Source: DASZTV01 sp035547515 (GTDB lineage Bacteria; Actinomycetota; Actinomycetes; JAFAQI01). Taken from it: 64,000 nt of DNA. The notes below the pieces were generated by a model. The model was not told the DNA's origin, did not search any database, and saw nothing but the letters and a program-made list of their open reading frames with translations. Made by a program: the position numbers and the translations under genes. Position 1 is the first letter of the stretch. Each line of letters starts with the position of its first letter. The stretch covers positions 1 through 64,000 of the forward strand of contig DASZUS010000026.1 of assembly GCA_035547515.1 (NCBI GenBank). The letters are read 5' to 3'. This document shows positions 24,401 to 31,874 of this stretch, in pieces.

Positions 24401-25977
24401 CCGACGTGATCGCTGGCGGCAGCACGCCGATACGCATCCCGGAGCTTGCGTTTGTACAGCTTGCCGTTGTCCTCCCGCGGGAGGCGCTCGACGAAGTCGA
24501 CGGTGCGCGGGCACTTGTAGCCGGCCAGGTGCTCGCGCGCGAAGGCGATCAGCTCCTCGGCGAGCGCCTCGTCGCCGGTGCGTCCCGGCTGGACCTCGAC
24601 GACTGCCTTGACCTCTTCGCCCCACTCCTCGCTGGGTACGCCGATGACGGCGACATCACCGACCGCCGGGTGCGTGATGAGGACGGCTTCGATCTCGGCC
24701 GGGTAGATGTTGACGCCACCGGAGATGATCAGGTTGGCGCTGCGGTCGGTGAGGAACAGCCAGCCGTCGGCGTCGAGGTAGCCGACGTCGCCGACCGTGT
24801 AGTAGTCGCCGCGGTAGGTCTCCGCGGTCTTCGCGTCGTCGCCGTGGTAGCGGAAGCGTGCATCGGGTGATGCCGCAATGTAGACGGTTCCCGGCGTACC
24901 CGCCGGCACCGGCTGCGCGTCGTCATCGCGGATCTCGACCTGGCCGTCGTCGGGACGGCCGACGGTTCCGGGGCGGGCGAGCCACTCGTGGGAGTCGACG
25001 ATCGTCGTCAGCCCCTCGGTCGCGCCGTAGTACTCCCAGATGATCGGGCCGAGCCAGTCGATCATCGCCTGCTTCACCGGGATCGGGCACGGGGCCGCGC
25101 CGTGCCAGATCTGGCGCAGCGAGCTGACGTCGTACGCCTCACGTACTTCCGCCGGCAGCGACAGCAGCCTGTGGAACATCGTCGGCACCAGGTGCATGTG
25201 GGTGATGGCGTGCGCCTGGACCAGCGCGAGCATCTGCTCGGGAGCCCAGCCGTCCATCAACACGACCGTCGTACCGAACGACAAGGGCATGCTCAGCCCG
25301 AACAGCAGCGGTGCCGCGTGGTAGAGCGGCCCGGTGACCAGCGAGGCGTCCTTGCCGGGCTGGAAGCCGGCGGCCTCGCGCAACCGCTGAGTCTGCGCCA
25401 ACGACGACGGGCTCATGGTCCCCGTGATCTCGCGATGCACGCCCTTCGGGCGGCCGGTCGTGCCCGAGGTGTACATCATCGACGTGCCGAGTCGCGTCTC
25501 CGGCAGGTCGTCGGTCGAGTAGCCGACGAGCTGTTCCTCGAGATCGGTGAAGCCTTCGATGGCGCCGCCGATGGAGATGGTGAGCGCGGGCTTCGCCTCG
25601 TCCGCCGCGGCCCGGGCGACGGCGGCGAACCGTACGTCGGCGAACAGGGCCTTCGCGCCGCAGTCGGCGACGATGTACGCCGCCTCCTCCGCGGTGACGT
25701 GCCAGTTGATCGGCGTCAGCCGCAGCCCCGACCGGTGGACCGCCTGGATGACCTCGACGAACTCCGCGCGGTTGGAGCACAGCAGCGCGACGCTGTCGCC
25801 GAAGCCGATGCCGTTAGCCTGCAGCATCCGGGCGATCTGGTTGGCGCGGTGGTTGAGGTCGTCGTAGGCGAGCACGCGCTCCGCCGTGATGATCGCGGGG
25901 ACGTCGGGCTGCACCTTCGCCCAGAACGAGCCGAGCGACCCGGTGCGGATCGCCTGCTCGAGCGCGGACTCGGCCAT
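24397..25977 (-). CDS. Acyl-CoA synthetase (AMP-forming)
   Basis: A 526-residue ANL-superfamily ligase that activates a carboxylic acid to its CoA thioester through an acyl-adenylate. The P-loop-like motif is MYTSGTTGRPKG (about 168-179); YYGATEG is the A4-A5 segment; VGDVGYLDADGWLFLTDR contains the ribose-binding Asp; the A10 catalytic lysine is Lys506 in NGKLYKRKLRD. First gene of the ligase-ferredoxin-P450-MFS operon. Substrate unknown. Confidence 0.92.
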   Translation of the reverse strand: MAESALEQAIRTGSLGSFWAKVQPDVPAIITAERVLAYDDLNHRANQIARMLQANGIGFGDSVALLCSNRAEFVEVIQAVHRSGLRLTPINWHVTAEEAAYIVADCGAKALFADVRFAAVARAAADEAKPALTISIGGAIEGFTDLEEQLVGYSTDDLPETRLGTSMMYTSGTTGRPKGVHREITGTMSPSSLAQTQRLREAAGFQPGKDASLVTGPLYHAAPLLFGLSMPLSFGTTVVLMDGWAPEQMLALVQAHAITHMHLVPTMFHRLLSLPAEVREAYDVSSLRQIWHGAAPCPIPVKQAMIDWLGPIIWEYYGATEGLTTIVDSHEWLARPGTVGRPDDGQVEIRDDDAQPVPAGTPGTVYIAASPDARFRYHGDDAKTAETYRGDYYTVGDVGYLDADGWLFLTDRSANLIISGGVNIYPAEIEAVLITHPAVGDVAVIGVPSEEWGEEVKAVVEVQPGRTGDEALAEELIAFAREHLAGYKCPRTVDFVERLPREDNGKLYKRKLRDAYRRAAASDHVG

Positions 25978-26050
25978 CGACGATGACCGTACTTCCTGCG
26001 CGGCCTCGTCACGAGCCTTTGCGCAGCAGACCGCGACGTACGCTCACCCG

Positions 26051-26440
26051 ATGCAGCCCGCACAGCAGTTCACGACTCAGCCCTACCTCCCGGCCGACGG
26101 CCGGGAGTTCGGCAGCTACATGCAGGTGGTCATGAAGTCGATGGACAAGTTGCGAAGCGAGGGGCGGATCCCTGACGACGCCGGGATGGACAGCCTGCTC
26201 GCGTTCTGGCGGGCGGTAACCACGCAGGTGAAGAAGGACCTCGACCGAGCCGGAGCGTCGCCGCGGCCGATCACGACGTCGCTGCCGATGACCGCCGCCG
26301 AGCATCAGCGGATCTGGGCGATGTTCGACACCCTCTACCCGCTGCTCGAGATCCTCGAGATCCGCGGCGTCATCGACCTCAAGCGCAGCGACGCCGTGAC
26401 CCGCGTGATCGACGCCCTGTACGCGGGCACGCTGTCTTAG
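26051..26440 (+). CDS. Small conserved hypothetical protein
   Basis: A 129-residue soluble protein, probably all-helical: KSMDKLRSEGRIPDDAGMDSLLAFWRAVTTQVKKDLDRAG, then AEHQRIWAMFDTLYPLLEILEIRGVIDLKRSDAVTRVIDALY. No signal peptide, cysteines or named motif. ATG at 26,051 is preferred to upstream in-frame GTG/ATG codons, which overlap the divergent ligase gene. Function unknown. Confidence 0.6.
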   Translation: MQPAQQFTTQPYLPADGREFGSYMQVVMKSMDKLRSEGRIPDDAGMDSLLAFWRAVTTQVKKDLDRAGASPRPITTSLPMTAAEHQRIWAMFDTLYPLLEILEIRGVIDLKRSDAVTRVIDALYAGTLS

Positions 26441-26484
26441 CTACGCCGCTTCCTCGTCACCGCGCCCGCACACCGCGCTGCACG

Positions 26485-27864
26485 CTAGTTGTGGGGCATG
26501 TCCACGAAGCGGGAGTAGTGCAGCTGCGAGGACACCACGACGTCCCGCGTGGGCCCGTTTCGGTGCTTGGCGACGATCAGGTCGGCCTCCCCGGCACGTG
26601 GTGACTCGCGCTCGTAGGCGTCCTCACGGTGCAGCAGGATCACCATGTCCGCGTCCTGCTCGATCGCACCGGACTCGCGAAGGTCCGACAGCTGTGGCCG
26701 CTTGTCGGAGCGCTGCTCAGCGCCGCGGTTCAGCTGGCTGATCGCCACCACCGGGACGCTGATCTCCTTCGCCAGCAGCTTCAGCGACCGGCTCATGTCG
26801 GCCACTTCTTGCTGGCGGTTCTCGACCCGCTTGTTGCTGGTCATCAGCTGCAGGTAGTCGACGACGATGAGCTTCAGGTCGTGGCGCTGCTTGAGCCGCC
26901 GCGCCTTCGCCCGGATCTCCATCATCGTCAGGTTGGGCGAGTCGTCGATGAACAGCGGTGCTTCCGCGACCTCGCCCATCCGGCGGGCGAGCTTCGTCCA
27001 GTCGTCGTCGTTGAGCGTCCCGGTACGGATTCGGGTCAGCGGGATCCGGGCCTCCGCCGACAACAGGCGCATCGTGATCTCGCTCTTGCCCATTTCCAGC
27101 GAGAACAGTGCGCCGGTCCGCTGGTGCGCGATGCAGGCCGAACGCAGGAAATCCATACCTAGGGTCGATTTGCCCAGGCCGGGCCGTCCCGCGACGACGA
27201 TGAGCTGACCCTCGTGCAGCCCGTTGGTCAGCTCGTCGAGATCGCGGAACCCGGTAGGCACGCCGAACAGCTCGCCACCGCGGCTGCCGATCGCCTCGAT
27301 CTCTTCGTAGGTCTTCCACATCGCCTCGCCCAGCGGGACGTAGTCCTCGCTGGTCCGCCGCTCGACGACCTCGTAGACCGCGGCCTGCGCCCGGTCGACC
27401 ACGTCGTCGACGTCGCCGCCCATCCCGCCGGCTGCGCCGTACCCGAGCTGCACGACCTTCGTTCCGGCCTCGACCAGCCGCCGCAGGATCGCCCGCTCGC
27501 GAACGATCTGGGCGTAGTAGCCCGCGTTGGCCGCGATCGGCACCAGCGAGATCAGCGTGTGCAGGTACGGCGCGCCGCCGATCCGCTCGAGGTTGCCGGA
27601 GCGAGTGAGCTCCGCGGCAACGGTCACCGGATCGGCCGGCTCGCCCTTGCCGTAGAGGTCGAGGATCGCGTCGTACACGGTCTGGTGTGCCGGGCGGTAG
27701 AAGTCGCTCGGCTTGAGCACCTCGACGACGTCAGCAATGGCGTCCTTGGACAGCAGCATCCCGCCGAGCACGCACTGCTCCGCCGCGATGTCCTGCGGGG
27801 GCGTCCGATCCAGGTCGACGGTCCCCCCGCCGCCCGGCATCGAGACGACGTCCGCGACGCTCAC
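26485..27864 (-). CDS. dnaB: Replicative DNA helicase DnaB
   Basis: A 459-residue hexameric replicative helicase. The N-terminal DnaB_N domain starts at PPQDIAAEQCVLGGMLLS; the RecA-like ATPase has Walker A GRPGLGKST (226-234), Walker B LIVVDYLQLM, and the conserved SQLNRGAEQRSDKRPQLSDLRESGAIEQDAD stretch (motif H4 region). The gene is uninterrupted: no intein, unlike several mycobacterial dnaB genes. GTG at 27,864 has GGAG just upstream; ATG at 27,840 is an alternative. It follows the rpsF-ssb-rpsR-rplI unit with a 297-bp gap. Confidence 0.96.
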   Translation of the reverse strand: MSVADVVSMPGGGGTVDLDRTPPQDIAAEQCVLGGMLLSKDAIADVVEVLKPSDFYRPAHQTVYDAILDLYGKGEPADPVTVAAELTRSGNLERIGGAPYLHTLISLVPIAANAGYYAQIVRERAILRRLVEAGTKVVQLGYGAAGGMGGDVDDVVDRAQAAVYEVVERRTSEDYVPLGEAMWKTYEEIEAIGSRGGELFGVPTGFRDLDELTNGLHEGQLIVVAGRPGLGKSTLGMDFLRSACIAHQRTGALFSLEMGKSEITMRLLSAEARIPLTRIRTGTLNDDDWTKLARRMGEVAEAPLFIDDSPNLTMMEIRAKARRLKQRHDLKLIVVDYLQLMTSNKRVENRQQEVADMSRSLKLLAKEISVPVVAISQLNRGAEQRSDKRPQLSDLRESGAIEQDADMVILLHREDAYERESPRAGEADLIVAKHRNGPTRDVVVSSQLHYSRFVDMPHN

Positions 27865-28161
27865 CGACTCCGACCCTCCGACTCGACCCGCCCTGACGCG
27901 TCGGATGACACCACCCGGCTCCGACGCTTTGTTCAGTTTCGGCTGCCGGGCGTGCCGATTCAGCGCCCCGCCGCGGCGGCTTCATGCCGCCTGTGGGTGG
28001 CGCTGGGGATGGGGTGTGCACGAAGCGCTGCGTCGTGGTGCACAGGCTGCGGACAACCCGGTGGACAGCGCCGCTCCCACGCTTACGACACACGTCCTGA
28101 CCTGCGAAAACAGCCATCCACGGATGTGCGGAAAAAGAAACCCGACCGCAGATGCGGCGAC
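27865..28161. promoter_or_regulatory. Non-coding gap between rplI and dnaB
   Basis: Nearly 300 bases with no credible gene. It must hold the dnaB promoter and the 3' end of the rplI transcript. Two DnaA-box-like 9-mers occur in it: TTGTCCGCA on the minus strand (28,048-28,056, one change from TTGTCCACA) and CTGTCCACC (28,060-28,068). I found no convincing -10/-35 pair by eye. Confidence 0.4.
28131..28157 (-). terminator. Weak terminator candidate after rplI
   Basis: On the minus strand, just after the rplI stop, a short stem CCGC-ATCT-GCGG (28,154-28,157 pairing with 28,146-28,149) is followed by TCGGG and a T-rich run (TTTCTTTTTC). The stem is short and set back from the T run, so this is only a candidate end for the rpsF operon. 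Confidence 0.3.
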
Positions 28162-28614
28162 CTAGGAGGCGGGGACGACCTCGACGTCGAGGGACGCCAC
28201 AACCTCGGGGTGCAGCCGCACCGAGACGGCGTGAGGGCCGACCGTCTTGATGTGGGCCGAGGGCAGCTCCACCCGGCGCTTGTCGAGCTTCGGGCCACCC
28301 GCTGCCGCGACCGCCTCGACGACATCGGCCGTGGTGACCGAGCCGAACAGCCGGCCGCCGTCGCCGGCGCGCGAGGCCAGCTTCACCTTCAGCCCGGCGA
28401 GGGTGTCGGCGATGGTCTGAGCTTCGCCGAGGTCGCGGATGTCACGGACGGCACGGCCCCGGCGCAGCGCCGCGACCTGGCTCTCGCCGCCCTTGCTCCA
28501 TACGATCGCGAGACCCCGCGGGACGAGGAAGTTGCGGCCGTAGCCGTCCTTGACCTCGACGATGTCGCCGGGGCCGCCGAGGCCGGAGACCTCCTGGGTG
28601 AGGATCAGCTTCAT
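28162..28614 (-). CDS. rplI: 50S ribosomal protein L9
   Basis: A 150-residue L9. It opens with MKLILTQEVSGLGGPGDIVEVKDGYGRNFLVPRGLA, the family signature containing GxGxxGDxVxVKxGYxRNxLxPxGxA, and ends with the 23S-binding C-terminal domain (LPSAHIKTVGPHAVSVRLHPEV). The two domains are joined by the long helix. Last gene of rpsF-ssb-rpsR-rplI; the start lies two bases from the rpsR stop. Confidence 0.97.
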   Translation of the reverse strand: MKLILTQEVSGLGGPGDIVEVKDGYGRNFLVPRGLAIVWSKGGESQVAALRRGRAVRDIRDLGEAQTIADTLAGLKVKLASRAGDGGRLFGSVTTADVVEAVAAAGGPKLDKRRVELPSAHIKTVGPHAVSVRLHPEVVASLDVEVVPAS

Positions 28615-28616
28615 GG

Positions 28617-28856
28617 CTATCGCGCCGTGCTCGTGTAGGGAAGCATCGCCATCTCGCGGGAGTTCTTGACCGCGGTCGCGACGTCGCGCTGGTGCTGCGC
28701 GCAGTTGCCGGTCACCCGGCGGGCACGGATCTTGCCGCGGTCGGAGATGAACTTGCGCAGCAGGTTCGTGTCCTTGTAGTCGATGTAGGTCGAGTTCTTG
28801 TCCTTGCAGAACTGGCAGACCTTCTTCTTGGGCTTGCGCAGGACGGGCTTAGGCAT
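28617..28856 (-). CDS. rpsR: 30S ribosomal protein S18
   Basis: A 79-residue S18 (KPKKKVCQFCKDKN at the N-terminus, RKFISDRGKIRARRVTGNCAQHQRDVATAVKNSREMAML as the core). It retains CQFC and a later Cys/His (NCAQH), so it appears to be the zinc-binding (C+) form, which in some actinobacteria is replaced by a zinc-free paralogue under zinc starvation. The open frame extends upstream past the ATG at 28,856 but that part is not S18. With S6 it forms the complex that binds the rpsF leader. Confidence 0.96.
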   Translation of the reverse strand: MPKPVLRKPKKKVCQFCKDKNSTYIDYKDTNLLRKFISDRGKIRARRVTGNCAQHQRDVATAVKNSREMAMLPYTSTAR

Positions 28857-28933
28857 TGCTGTAGTGCTCCTGTCGTGAAGTTTTGGGTGTCCGTGCCTCG
28901 TGTCGCTACCGACGCCGGAGCTCGGAGGAGTTG

Positions 28934-29437
28934 CTAGAAGGGCGGTTCGTCGGTCATGCCGCCGCCGCTCGGCGCCGGCGTTGCCCACGGGTCGTCGTCG
29001 ATCGAGGCGCCGCCCGACGGGGCGCCACCGCCGAAGCCGCCACCGCCGCCGCCGCCTCCACCGCCGCCGCGTGAGGCCTTGGTGACCTTCGCGGTGGCGT
29101 AGCGCAGTGAGGGGCCGACCTCGTCGACCTCGAGCTCGACGACCGTGCGCTTCTCGCCTTCCTTGGTCTCGTAGCTGCGCTGCTTGAGACGACCGGTCAC
29201 CATCACGCGGGCGCCGCGGGTCAGCGACTCCGCGACGTTCTCCGCCGCCTGGCGCCACACGCTGCAGCGAAGGAACAGCGCGTCGCCGTCCTTCCACTCG
29301 TTGGTGGCCTTGTCCAGGATGCGCGGCGTCGATGCGACGGTGAACGACGCGACAGCTGCTCCGCTGGGCGTGAAGCGCAGCTCCGGGTCGTTCGTGAGGT
29401 TGCCGACCACCGTGACGGTGACGTCACCCGCTGCCAT
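28934..29437 (-). CDS. ssb: Single-stranded DNA-binding protein
   Basis: A 167-residue SSB. The OB fold (VTVVGNLTNDPELRFTPSGAAVASFTVA, then FLRCSVWRQAAENVAESLTRGARVMVTGRLKQRSYETKEGEKR) spans about 1-110, followed by a linker containing a run of eleven Gly and an acidic tip with DDPW near the end and final DEPPF, the usual protein-interaction tail. Four bases separate it from rpsF. It coats single-stranded DNA during replication and repair. Confidence 0.97.
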   Translation of the reverse strand: MAAGDVTVTVVGNLTNDPELRFTPSGAAVASFTVASTPRILDKATNEWKDGDALFLRCSVWRQAAENVAESLTRGARVMVTGRLKQRSYETKEGEKRTVVELEVDEVGPSLRYATAKVTKASRGGGGGGGGGGGFGGGAPSGGASIDDDPWATPAPSGGGMTDEPPF

Positions 29438-29441
29438 CGGG

Positions 29442-29732
29442 CTACCGCGCGTCCGGCCGCAGCACCTTGGTGCGCAGCACGGCTTCGTTGAGGTTCAGCT
29501 GGCGGTCCAGCTCCTTGACCGCGGCCGGCTCGGCCGTGACGTCGAGTACGGCGTAGATGCCCTCGACCTTGTGCGCGATCTCGAACGACAGCCGGCGGCG
29601 GCCCCACACGTCGACCTTGTCGACGGTGCCTCCGGCCTGCTTGATGACGTTCAGGAACTGCTCGAGGGACGGCGCGACGGTGCGCTCCTCGAGATCAGGG
29701 TCGAGGATGACCATCAGTTCGTAGTGACGCAT
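29442..29732 (-). CDS. rpsF: 30S ribosomal protein S6
   Basis: A 96-residue S6 with MRHYELMVILDPDLEERTV, GGTVDKVDVWGRRRLSFEIAHKVEGIY and a C-terminal LDRQLNLNEAVLRTKVLR. It binds S18 on the 16S rRNA central domain. AGGAGG lies ten bases before the ATG. The mRNA leader upstream folds into a structure matching the known S6:S18 binding motif. Confidence 0.97.
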   Translation of the reverse strand: MRHYELMVILDPDLEERTVAPSLEQFLNVIKQAGGTVDKVDVWGRRRLSFEIAHKVEGIYAVLDVTAEPAAVKELDRQLNLNEAVLRTKVLRPDAR

Positions 29733-29755
29733 GCGTGCAACCCACCTCCTCTGGA

Positions 29756-29806
29756 CTCAAATGCTCGTCGCCGCGGTGGCGACGAGGCGGCTACGTCCCA
29801 TTTGAG
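29756..29806 (-). ncRNA. rpsF leader, S6:S18-binding-type hairpin
   Basis: On the minus strand, 24 bases before rpsF, an outer stem CTCAAATG/CATTTGAG (29,799-29,806 with 29,756-29,763) encloses a one-sided 12-base bulge ending GCCGC, then an inner stem CTCGTCGCC/GGCGACGAG (29,778-29,786 with 29,764-29,772) capped by ACCGC. Both stems are perfect. The published S6:S18 leader motif is a two-part helix with a CCG in the asymmetric bulge that mimics the 16S site; this has the same layout and place. Binding would repress translation of the operon. Confidence 0.7.
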
Positions 29807-29907
29807 CCATGCAGGTGCACGGTCGAGCGGGCGTAACAGGAGGCTGCTCAAGCGTCGAGCGCCGACCAGGCTAGCAGCGCGGCGCCGGCCCGAGAGCCCG
29901 GCGAAGA

Positions 29908-30726
29908 CTAGAGCGGAACGCGAGCGCGCGGGCCCCGCCGGTCCACAGCCGGAGCGGCCGCCAGCACGGCGCGGCCGAACGCCGTCGCGAGGCCGATCAC
30001 GACCACGATCGCCACGGCCGCCGGCAGGCCCCGGCTCGACCCGCCCATCGGCTCGATCACTGTCGCAGCCACCCCTCGGGTGCCCGGCCCGACGACCAGC
30101 GGCGCGACGACCGGCTGGCTGGCCGCGGGCAACGCGGTGGCGCCGCTCGTCGGCAGCGACGGCAGCACCGGCAGGGCGGCCGACGACGTCGAGCTCGACG
30201 GCGTGGGAGTCGGTGACGGCGAACGCGTCGCCGAGCTCGTCGGCGTAGGGGTGGCGTTGGGCGACGGCGTCGCCGAGTGGGTGGCAACGGCCGGCGCGAC
30301 CGACTCCACCGGCGGCGGGACGTAGGTCTGGCTCGGCTTCGGGGTCGGCGGCACGGCTTCCACCGAGATGGTTCCGCGGCCGGTCCGCAGCCCGTCCGTC
30401 GCCGTCACCGTCGCGGCGTGGGTCGCGGTGTACGCGGCGGATGCGGATGCCGGCGTACGTGCGGGCAGGCGCGTGGCGAACGACGACCCCGAGACCTTCA
30501 CCGTCACGGTGACATCGGTGAGGTTGGCGAACCGCACGCACCCGCCGGTCGGGACCAGCACAGACGAGACGTCGAGCGAAAGCCCCTGCCCCTGCGAGAT
30601 CGTGATGCTGCCGCAGGCGGTCGCGGCGGCCGCGCTGCCAGCGCTCGACAGCGACGCGCCGAGCCAGCACCCGGCCGCTGCCAGCACGAGACCGGCGGCG
30701 GCTCGCGCCGTTGCCACCCCTCGCAT
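29908..30726 (-). CDS. Secreted, membrane-anchored surface protein with Pro/Ser/Thr-rich stalk
   Basis: A 272-residue protein: signal peptide (1-38, ending SAAAATA), a beta-rich domain (about 39-125, CGSITISQGQGLSLDVSSVLVPTGGC... TVTATDGLRTGRGTISVEA) that could be cupredoxin-like with two Cys, a long Pro/Ser/Thr stalk (about 126-210), and a C-terminal membrane helix (about 232-255) with a basic tail. There is no LPxTG sortase signal. GGAG precedes the ATG. It lies after the mannosyltransferase gene and before rpsF. Function unknown; no copper ligands are obvious. Confidence 0.7.
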   Translation of the reverse strand: MRGVATARAAAGLVLAAAGCWLGASLSSAGSAAAATACGSITISQGQGLSLDVSSVLVPTGGCVRFANLTDVTVTVKVSGSSFATRLPARTPASASAAYTATHAATVTATDGLRTGRGTISVEAVPPTPKPSQTYVPPPVESVAPAVATHSATPSPNATPTPTSSATRSPSPTPTPSSSTSSAALPVLPSLPTSGATALPAASQPVVAPLVVGPGTRGVAATVIEPMGGSSRGLPAAVAIVVVIGLATAFGRAVLAAAPAVDRRGPRARVPL

Positions 30727-30761
30727 CACCTCTCCATGGTGCGGCACATGTCGCGGGGGCG

Positions 30762-31874
30762 TCAGCCGACCCAGCGCCCGCTCGTGAAGGTGACGACCGC
30801 GACCGCCATCAGCGCTGGCGCGGTCGCGAGATAGGCCTTGTGCACCCACGGTCGGCGTACCGAGGCCCGGGCGAGAAGCAGCCACAGCGGGAACCACAGC
30901 AGCGTCGACCGGGCAACCGAGAGGTAGTACGCCGACGAAGCCAGCGCGGCGACCTGCAGCCCGACGAACGTCGCCTCGCCCCATCGGTGCATCACCAGGA
31001 GCAGGATCGTGAGCGCCAGCCCGAGGAACACCGCCGCGATCTCCGCGCGGAACGACCACTCGTACGCCGTCCCCTGCACCGGCGACACCGCCGCCGACCA
31101 CGACGTGTGGAGCGCCTTCCACGGTGCGGTGAAGGCGCGCCCCCAGCCCTCGCGCTGGGCATCGAACCAGGCTCGGGCATCGCCGGTGACCGCCCAGAGG
31201 TAGCCGAAGAACCCGGCGGTCACGAGCCATGGCGCAACCAGCGGGACCGCGGTGCGCCACCGGTAGGGCCGCGCCGTGACCAGCCACTCGACGGCGAGCG
31301 CCGCGCCGAGGAACAACCCGTCGATCCGGACCAGCGCCGCGCCGCCGGCGAGCAGCCCCGCGGCCAGCCAGCGACCGCGCCGAGCCGCCAGCCAGGACCA
31401 CAACGCGAAGGCGAGGAACAACGACTCGGAGTAGCCGGCCGCCAGGAACACCGCGTACGGCGAGAGCACCAGGTAGAGCACGGCCCGGGAGCCGACGACA
31501 TCGCCGGCCGCGGTGCCGCGCTCGAGCCCGCCGAGGCGCGCCAGCGCCACCATCGCGAATGCGCCTGCGACGGCCGACACCGCCAGCGCTCCGGCGACCC
31601 AGCTCCCGGTGAGCAGGTGACCGAGCCGCATCGCCGCGGGCTCACCCGGAAAGAACGCCTCGAGGTGGATGTCGGTCGTCTTGGTGTGGTAGCCGCGATA
31701 CCCGTACTTCGCAAGGTCGAGGAACAGATGCGCGTCCCACCGGTCCCAGCCGCTCAGGTACGACGGGACGTCGCCCGAGACCGTGTCTCCGAGCATCCAC
31801 AGCGACGCGAAGGAGATGACAAAGACCGCGACCCGGCTGTAGACCCAGGTCGAGAGGGCCTCGCGGTCACGCAC
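30762..31874 (-). CDS. PIG-V-like mannosyltransferase family membrane protein
   Basis: A 370-residue polytopic protein with eight or more membrane helices. SGWDRWDAHLFLDLAKYGYRG carries the W-D-x-x-W-D/H motif in the first extracytoplasmic loop as in PIG-V/GT-C mannosyltransferases; EAFFPGEPAAMRLG and SPYAVFLAAGYSESLFLAFALWSW are further family stretches. It would use a polyprenyl-phosphate sugar donor on the outer face. GTG start overlaps the GT87 gene stop by eight bases. Confidence 0.85.
   Translation of the reverse strand: MRDREALSTWVYSRVAVFVISFASLWMLGDTVSGDVPSYLSGWDRWDAHLFLDLAKYGYRGYHTKTTDIHLEAFFPGEPAAMRLGHLLTGSWVAGALAVSAVAGAFAMVALARLGGLERGTAAGDVVGSRAVLYLVLSPYAVFLAAGYSESLFLAFALWSWLAARRGRWLAAGLLAGGAALVRIDGLFLGAALAVEWLVTARPYRWRTAVPLVAPWLVTAGFFGYLWAVTGDARAWFDAQREGWGRAFTAPWKALHTSWSAAVSPVQGTAYEWSFRAEIAAVFLGLALTILLLVMHRWGEATFVGLQVAALASSAYYLSVARSTLLWFPLWLLLARASVRRPWVHKAYLATAPALMAVAVVTFTSGRWVG

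Noticed and set aside
26485..27864. Intein in dnaB, as in several mycobacteria
   Set aside because: The reading frame is 459 residues with contiguous Walker A and H4 motifs; no splicing blocks are present.
29908..30726. Sortase anchoring signal (LPTSG) in the stalked surface protein
   Set aside because: The sequence is LPTSG, not LPxTG, and lies in the Ser/Pro stalk well before the C-terminal helix.
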